Shown: piece by piece, positions 60,918-64,000 of the stretch | Numbering within the stretch: position 1 is the first letter of the stretch | How the letters are laid out: every line of letters starts with the position of its first letter | The notes under the pieces: generated by a model | What the model was told of the DNA's origin: nothing | Seen by the model: only the letters and a program-made list of their open reading frames with translations | The model's database searches: none | Translations under genes and position numbers: made by a program | Source of the DNA: Myxococcaceae bacterium | GTDB taxonomy: Bacteria; Myxococcota_A; Polyangia; Polyangiales; Ga0077539 | Assembly: GCA_004297725.1 (NCBI GenBank) | Contig: SCUS01000156.1 | Coordinates: 96,804 to 160,803 of the forward strand | Length of the DNA stretch: 64,000 bases | Reading direction: 5' to 3'

Positions 60918-61670
60918 TCACAGCATGATCGTGTAGCCGACGTTGAGCCCGAATGAGGTGTTCACCGCCTGGAGGGTGCTGGTCGAGGCCGAGCCCGGGG
61001 CGGGGACGTTCAGGTTCGTGGTGCTGTACACGAACTGGAGCGCGGGGCTCAGGATGCCCGAGCGGCCGATCATGATGTTCATGCCGAGGCGGGGCGCGAG
61101 CGCGAAGCCGGCGCCGTCACGGCTGTTGTAGGCGAGCCCGAGGCCCACTCCGAGGAACGCGAACAGCGAGCGCGTGAGCGGAAGGTGGTAGCTCGGCTCG
61201 GCGAGCACGTTGAGCGAGGAGGCCGACGACGACACCGACTGTCCCGCCACCGTCGTGGTGGTGTGCGCGTAGTTGAATCCGACGATTCCCGAGATCTGCA
61301 AGTTGTCGGTAAAGAACCAGCCGACGGACGGGGCGATGGTGAGCTGGCGATTGTCACCCGAGATGTTGAGCCCGAGCGAGCCGCCGAGTTCGACCACGCC
61401 GGGGCGGCCGTACGCCGTGCTGCCGCCGATGCCCGCCTGAGAGACGATGCCGCCCGCGGGGACCACCGGGGCCGCCACCTGCGGGGCCGGGTCGTTGTCC
61501 GAGCGCGACGCCGGGAGCGCGGCGGGCGGGGTGCCGGCGCCGACCTGGACGCTGCCTCCCACCGCCGCACCCGTCGACATGTTGCCGCCGCTCTGCGCGT
61601 TGGCGACGGAGGAGAGGGTGGTCGAGCCAGCGAGGACGCCCATGCCGAAGACAAGATGTGAGAGCTTCAT
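60918..61670 (-). CDS. outer-membrane beta-barrel protein
   Basis: The 250-residue protein has a clear signal peptide (MKLSHLVFGMGVLAGS to ANAQ). A Gly/Ala/Pro-rich linker (about residues 27-85) leads to a barrel of alternating strands (QLTIAPSVGWFFTDNLQISG; RSLFAFLGVGLGLAYNSRDG; FGLNVGYTIML). It resembles small outer-membrane barrel families such as OmpW-like or OMP_b-brl proteins. Function is not known. ATG 61670 gives the signal peptide. Its promoter may be sigma54-dependent, and it faces the FHA-type activator gene 3' to 3'. Confidence 0.8.
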   Translation of the reverse strand: MKLSHLVFGMGVLAGSTTLSSVANAQSGGNMSTGAAVGGSVQVGAGTPPAALPASRSDNDPAPQVAAPVVPAGGIVSQAGIGGSTAYGRPGVVELGGSLGLNISGDNRQLTIAPSVGWFFTDNLQISGIVGFNYAHTTTTVAGQSVSSSASSLNVLAEPSYHLPLTRSLFAFLGVGLGLAYNSRDGAGFALAPRLGMNIMIGRSGILSPALQFVYSTTNLNVPAPGSASTSTLQAVNTSFGLNVGYTIML

Positions 61671-61755
61671 AGAGACCCCTATCGATTGCGGTGCCGATTG
61701 ACTGAGCCACTCTCGTGTGGAAACCATCCACCTTCGAGTTGCATCGACCCCTATC

Positions 61756-61770
61756 GCACGACCCATGCCA
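61756..61770 (-). promoter_or_regulatory. candidate sigma54 (-24/-12) promoter of the outer-membrane gene
   Basis: On the minus strand the bases are TGGCATGGGTCGTGC, with GG-N10-GC spacing and nine of the eleven fixed consensus positions (TGGCA, G at 7, TGC). It lies about 86 bases before ATG 61670. A palindromic CCACGTGG at 61771-61778 sits directly upstream and could be part of an activator site. The facing gene encodes a sigma54 activator. Confidence 0.42.
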
Positions 61771-62120
61771 CCACGTGGCAAAGGGCAAATGCAGATACGC
61801 GGGTGCAGCGACCGATCGTATAAGGGCAATAAGTCACACACCGGCGTCCGCGCCGATGTACCGATGTACCCGAATGGTACAAGTCCGCCGCGGCGGCGGC
61901 AGCGCGACATAACGCCACAGCGCCCACGGGCCGGGCGGGCGCGATCGAGACGAAAGGGCGCGGTGCCTCCCCTCGCGCGTGTAGCTGAAAGAGCACGACC
62001 CAGCGGGGATACAGCGCAGGTCCGGCGCTGAAGCCGCCGCGGTCGTCAACTTGCAGAAGGCTCCATCGGGAGGCCCCTCTCCCTGGACGTCAGCGCGGCG
62101 CAACGGTGCCTGGGGCCGGT

Positions 62121-62156
62121 CCCATCCCATATCCCATATCCCATGAGATTCATGGG
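62121..62156. promoter_or_regulatory. CCCAT iterations and 17-bp palindrome before the NHL lipoprotein gene
   Basis: Positions 62121-62144 contain four CCCAT copies, two within tandem CCCATAT. They run into the perfect-arm palindrome CCCATGA-GAT-TCATGGG at 62140-62156. This is 50 bases before the ATG at 62206, a suitable place for an operator or for an mRNA hairpin that covers the leader. Confidence 0.35.
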
Positions 62157-62205
62157 ACCTCCAAACCGATATACACCAGACGCTCGCCGAGCTGGGGAAT
62201 CACCA

Positions 62206-63342
62206 ATGACCATCAAGCTCGCCTACGCACTGTCACTCTGTATGTTCGCCTCGGGCTGCGGCGCGGGCGTGGCCGAGGGCGTCGAGGCCCTGAGCGCGGA
62301 GGACGGCGGCGTCGTCGTCGACGGGCCCGCCCCGGACCCCCGGACGGACCCCGCGACGGCGACCCCGATCGTGGGCGCCGGGGTGATCACCCTCGCGGGC
62401 GGAGCGCAGAGCGGGCTCGCGGACGGCGTGGGGACCAGCGCGCGGTTCAACAACCCCGCCAACCTCGCGCTCGGCCCCGACGGCAACGTCTACGTCGCGG
62501 ACCATGACAACGACGAGGTCCGGCTCGTGCGCCCGAGCGGAATGACCCTGACCTTCACCCGCCAGCCGGGCTTCTCCCATCCCTTCGGCCTGGCCTTCGC
62601 GCCGGACGGGACGCTCTACGCGCAGACCGACAGCGACGACCGCGGCGAGCGGAGCATCCACAGCGGGATGATCTGGCGCCTCGACCGCCGCACCGGCGCG
62701 GCCACCCCGGTGGCCCGCAACGCAGGCCGCCCCCGCGGGCTGCTGGCGCTGCCCGACGGCAGGCTGGTGATGGTCGACAACGAGCACCACGTCGTGCGGC
62801 TGCTCGACCCGAGGACGGGCGCGATGACCGACCTCGCGGGGGTCCACGACGCCCCGGGCTTCGCGGACGGCACCGGCGCCGCGGCGCGCTTCGACCAGCC
62901 CTCGGACGTCGTGCTCACCAGCGACGGCCGACTCATCGTCGCCGACCGGAGCAACCACCGACTCCGCGTGGTCACCCTCGCCGGCGTCGTGTCCACCTAC
63001 GTGGGCACCGGGGCGCCGGGTTCGATCGACGGGCACTGGTCGACGGCGACCTTCAACCTCCCGCAGGGCCTCGGCGTCGACGCCGACGGAAATGTCTTCG
63101 TCACGGAATTGGGTGGCTTCAACGTGCGCCGGGTCGCGATTGACGGCATGGTGACCACGGTGGCTGGCGTCGGCGCTCCGGGCTACGCCGACGGCGAGGC
63201 GCCGCAGGCGATGTTCTTCGGCATGGAGGGCCTCGACGTGTCGCCCGACGGGCAGACCCTGTACGTCGCCGACGGCAACCGCGGCGGCACCGAGGCGAGC
63301 CACCGGATTCGTCGCATCGAGCTCGTCGACGACAAGCTCTGA
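62206..63342 (+). CDS. NHL-repeat (six-bladed propeller) lipoprotein
   Basis: The 378-residue protein has a lipoprotein signal (FASGC, Cys18) and an acidic spacer. NHL-type repeats follow: ADGVGTSARFNNPANLALGP then DGNVYVADHDNDEVRLV; GFADGTGAAARFDQPSDVVL then DGRLIVADRSNHRLRVV; and a similar set near residues 320-365. This makes about five or six blades. NHL propellers bind proteins, nucleic acid or ligands, but the role here is not known. ATG 62206 is chosen for its lipobox; the frame is open further upstream without a plausible signal peptide. Confidence 0.82.
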   Translation: MTIKLAYALSLCMFASGCGAGVAEGVEALSAEDGGVVVDGPAPDPRTDPATATPIVGAGVITLAGGAQSGLADGVGTSARFNNPANLALGPDGNVYVADHDNDEVRLVRPSGMTLTFTRQPGFSHPFGLAFAPDGTLYAQTDSDDRGERSIHSGMIWRLDRRTGAATPVARNAGRPRGLLALPDGRLVMVDNEHHVVRLLDPRTGAMTDLAGVHDAPGFADGTGAAARFDQPSDVVLTSDGRLIVADRSNHRLRVVTLAGVVSTYVGTGAPGSIDGHWSTATFNLPQGLGVDADGNVFVTELGGFNVRRVAIDGMVTTVAGVGAPGYADGEAPQAMFFGMEGLDVSPDGQTLYVADGNRGGTEASHRIRRIELVDDKL

Positions 63343-63377
63343 GCAGAGCTGGCAGACGCCCGGAGGGGACCATCACC

Positions 63378-64000
63378 GTGAACCAACCCAACAGCACCGA
63401 CGAGGGAACGGCAGACGCCACGGCCCCCCCGCAGGCGCAGGAGCTGCTGCTCCAGGCGGGCGCCCTCCAGCGCGCGATCTTCAACAGCGCCAACTTCTCG
63501 AGCATCGCCACCGACGCGAAGGGGGTCATCCAGATCTTCAACGTCGGCGCCGAGCGGATGCTGGGCTACACGGCCGCGGAGGTGATGAACCAGATCACGC
63601 CCGCGGACATCTCCGATCCGCAGGAGGTGATCGCCCGCGCCAGGGCGCTGAGCGCGGAGCTCGGCACGGTCATCACGCCCGGCTTCGAGGCGCTGGTGTT
63701 CAAGGCCTCGCGGGGCATCGAGGACATCTACGAGCTTACCTACATCCGTAAAGACGGGAGCCGCTTCCCTGCGGTGGTGTCCGTCACGGCGCTGCGCGAC
63801 GCCCAGGAGGCCATCATCGGGTATCTCCTGATCGGCACCGACAACACCGCGCGCAAGCAGGCCGAGGAGGCGCTGCTCAAGGCGGGGGCGCTGCAGAGCG
63901 CGATCTTCAACAGCGCCAACTTCTCGAGCATCGCCACCGACGCGAAGGGGGTCATCCAGATCTTCAACGTCGGCGCCGAGCGGATGCTGGGCTACACGGC
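63378..64000 (+). CDS. multi-PAS signalling protein (3' end outside window)
   Basis: About 207 residues are visible, from GTG 63378, and the gene runs past the window. Residues about 28-150 form a PAS/PAC domain (AIFNSANFSSIATDAKGVIQ, GYTAAEV, YIRKDGSRFPAVVSVTALRD). A linker (ARKQAEEALLKAGALQS) then leads into a second PAS unit that is identical to the first for at least 103 bases. Linkers of this kind normally join tandem PAS domains in hybrid histidine kinases or diguanylate cyclases. The output domain lies outside the window. A GGAGG at 63362-63366 is 11 bases before the GTG, slightly far. The gene follows the NHL lipoprotein by 35 bases. Confidence 0.82.
   Translation, partial: MNQPNSTDEGTADATAPPQAQELLLQAGALQRAIFNSANFSSIATDAKGVIQIFNVGAERMLGYTAAEVMNQITPADISDPQEVIARARALSAELGTVITPGFEALVFKASRGIEDIYELTYIRKDGSRFPAVVSVTALRDAQEAIIGYLLIGTDNTARKQAEEALLKAGALQSAIFNSANFSSIATDAKGVIQIFNVGAERMLGYT
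63472..64000 (+). repeat. tandem 426-bp PAS unit duplication
   Basis: Bases 63472-63574 and 63898-64000 are identical over all 103 visible positions, with an offset of 426 bases (142 codons). Perfect DNA identity between two PAS domains points to a recent duplication or to gene conversion. Further copies may follow outside the window. Confidence 0.93.

Larger units (their letters stand above)
61671..62205. other. 535-bp divergent intergenic region with several short repeats
   Basis: This gap between two divergent genes is less GC-rich than the coding DNA around it and carries no gene that I can support. It contains the sigma54-like site at 61756-61770 and two copies of GACCCCTATCG (61674-61684 and 61746-61756), both reading as CGATAGGGGTC toward the outer-membrane gene. 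It also has a short direct repeat of GATGTACC near 61855-61871. Near the right gene are CCCAT-type iterations and a palindrome (62121-62156). Most of these are likely regulatory, but none is proven. Confidence 0.6.

Overview
The window is very GC-rich, densely coded bacterial chromosome with frequent GTG starts and ATGA/GTGA stop-start overlaps. Its content includes a Ser/Thr kinase fused to TPR-like repeats, FHA- and receiver-type sigma54 activators, a cyclic-nucleotide domain fused to a GspE/PilB ATPase, and many lipoproteins with propeller, FG-GAP or HEAT repeats. It also has a thrombospondin-3/OmpA protein and a two-ASKHA-domain acyl-CoA dehydratase activase. This mix suggests a Myxococcota (Polyangia, Sandaracinus-like) organism. 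That placement is inference from gene content, not from a marker-gene comparison. No rRNA, tRNA, CRISPR array, transposase or phage gene was seen.

Layout. (1) 1-7532, minus strand: the conserved translation/transcription operon rimP-nusA-ylxR/L7Ae-infB-(unknown 164 aa gene)-DUF503-rbfA-truB; truB runs off the left edge. (2) 7842-9398, minus: an OmpA-type cell-wall-linking protein with five calcium-binding-type TSP3 repeats. (3) 9603-17553, plus: a putative inorganic-carbon uptake locus with a SulP anion transporter, DabA (DUF2309), two separate NuoL/NuoM-like proton-channel subunits and an outer-membrane porin. An NtrC-type response regulator follows on the opposite strand (17563-18933). (4) 19006-29611, plus: a hotdog thioesterase, HEAT-repeat lipoprotein, EpmB-like radical SAM enzyme, cNMP-binding secretion ATPase, TPR/Ser-Thr kinase, ABC exporter and truncated haemoglobin. 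(5) 29629-35937: small or uncharacterised proteins, a VanZ-like membrane protein, a giant near-perfect palindrome (32722-33029), a di-iron hydroxylase and an esterase lipoprotein.

(6) 36097-41672, plus: a giant 2-hydroxyacyl-CoA dehydratase activase-type protein translationally coupled to a dehydratase-like partner; a DUF3634 protein follows. (7) 42113-46559, minus: a complete ABC/HlyD/TolC export set whose ABC subunit has degenerate ATPase motifs. (8) 46796-53166: an FG-GAP lipoprotein, and on the minus strand an operon of a propeller lipoprotein, a four-haem fused double di-haem oxidoreductase and a DUF192 lipoprotein. (9) 53295-55186, minus: a fatty-acid desaturase and a membrane-anchored protein. 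(10) 55426-60803, plus: YchF, a coupled pair of uncharacterised proteins, and an FHA-GAF-sigma54 activator. (11) 60918-64000: an outer-membrane barrel protein preceded by a sigma54-like promoter, an NHL-type lipoprotein, and the start of a multi-PAS signalling protein with near-identical tandem PAS units.

The most notable items are the four-gene SulP/DabA/split-DabB locus with porin and nearby regulator, the 308-bp palindromic element, the ABC exporter with non-canonical catalytic residues, and the tandem-fused four-haem oxidoreductase.
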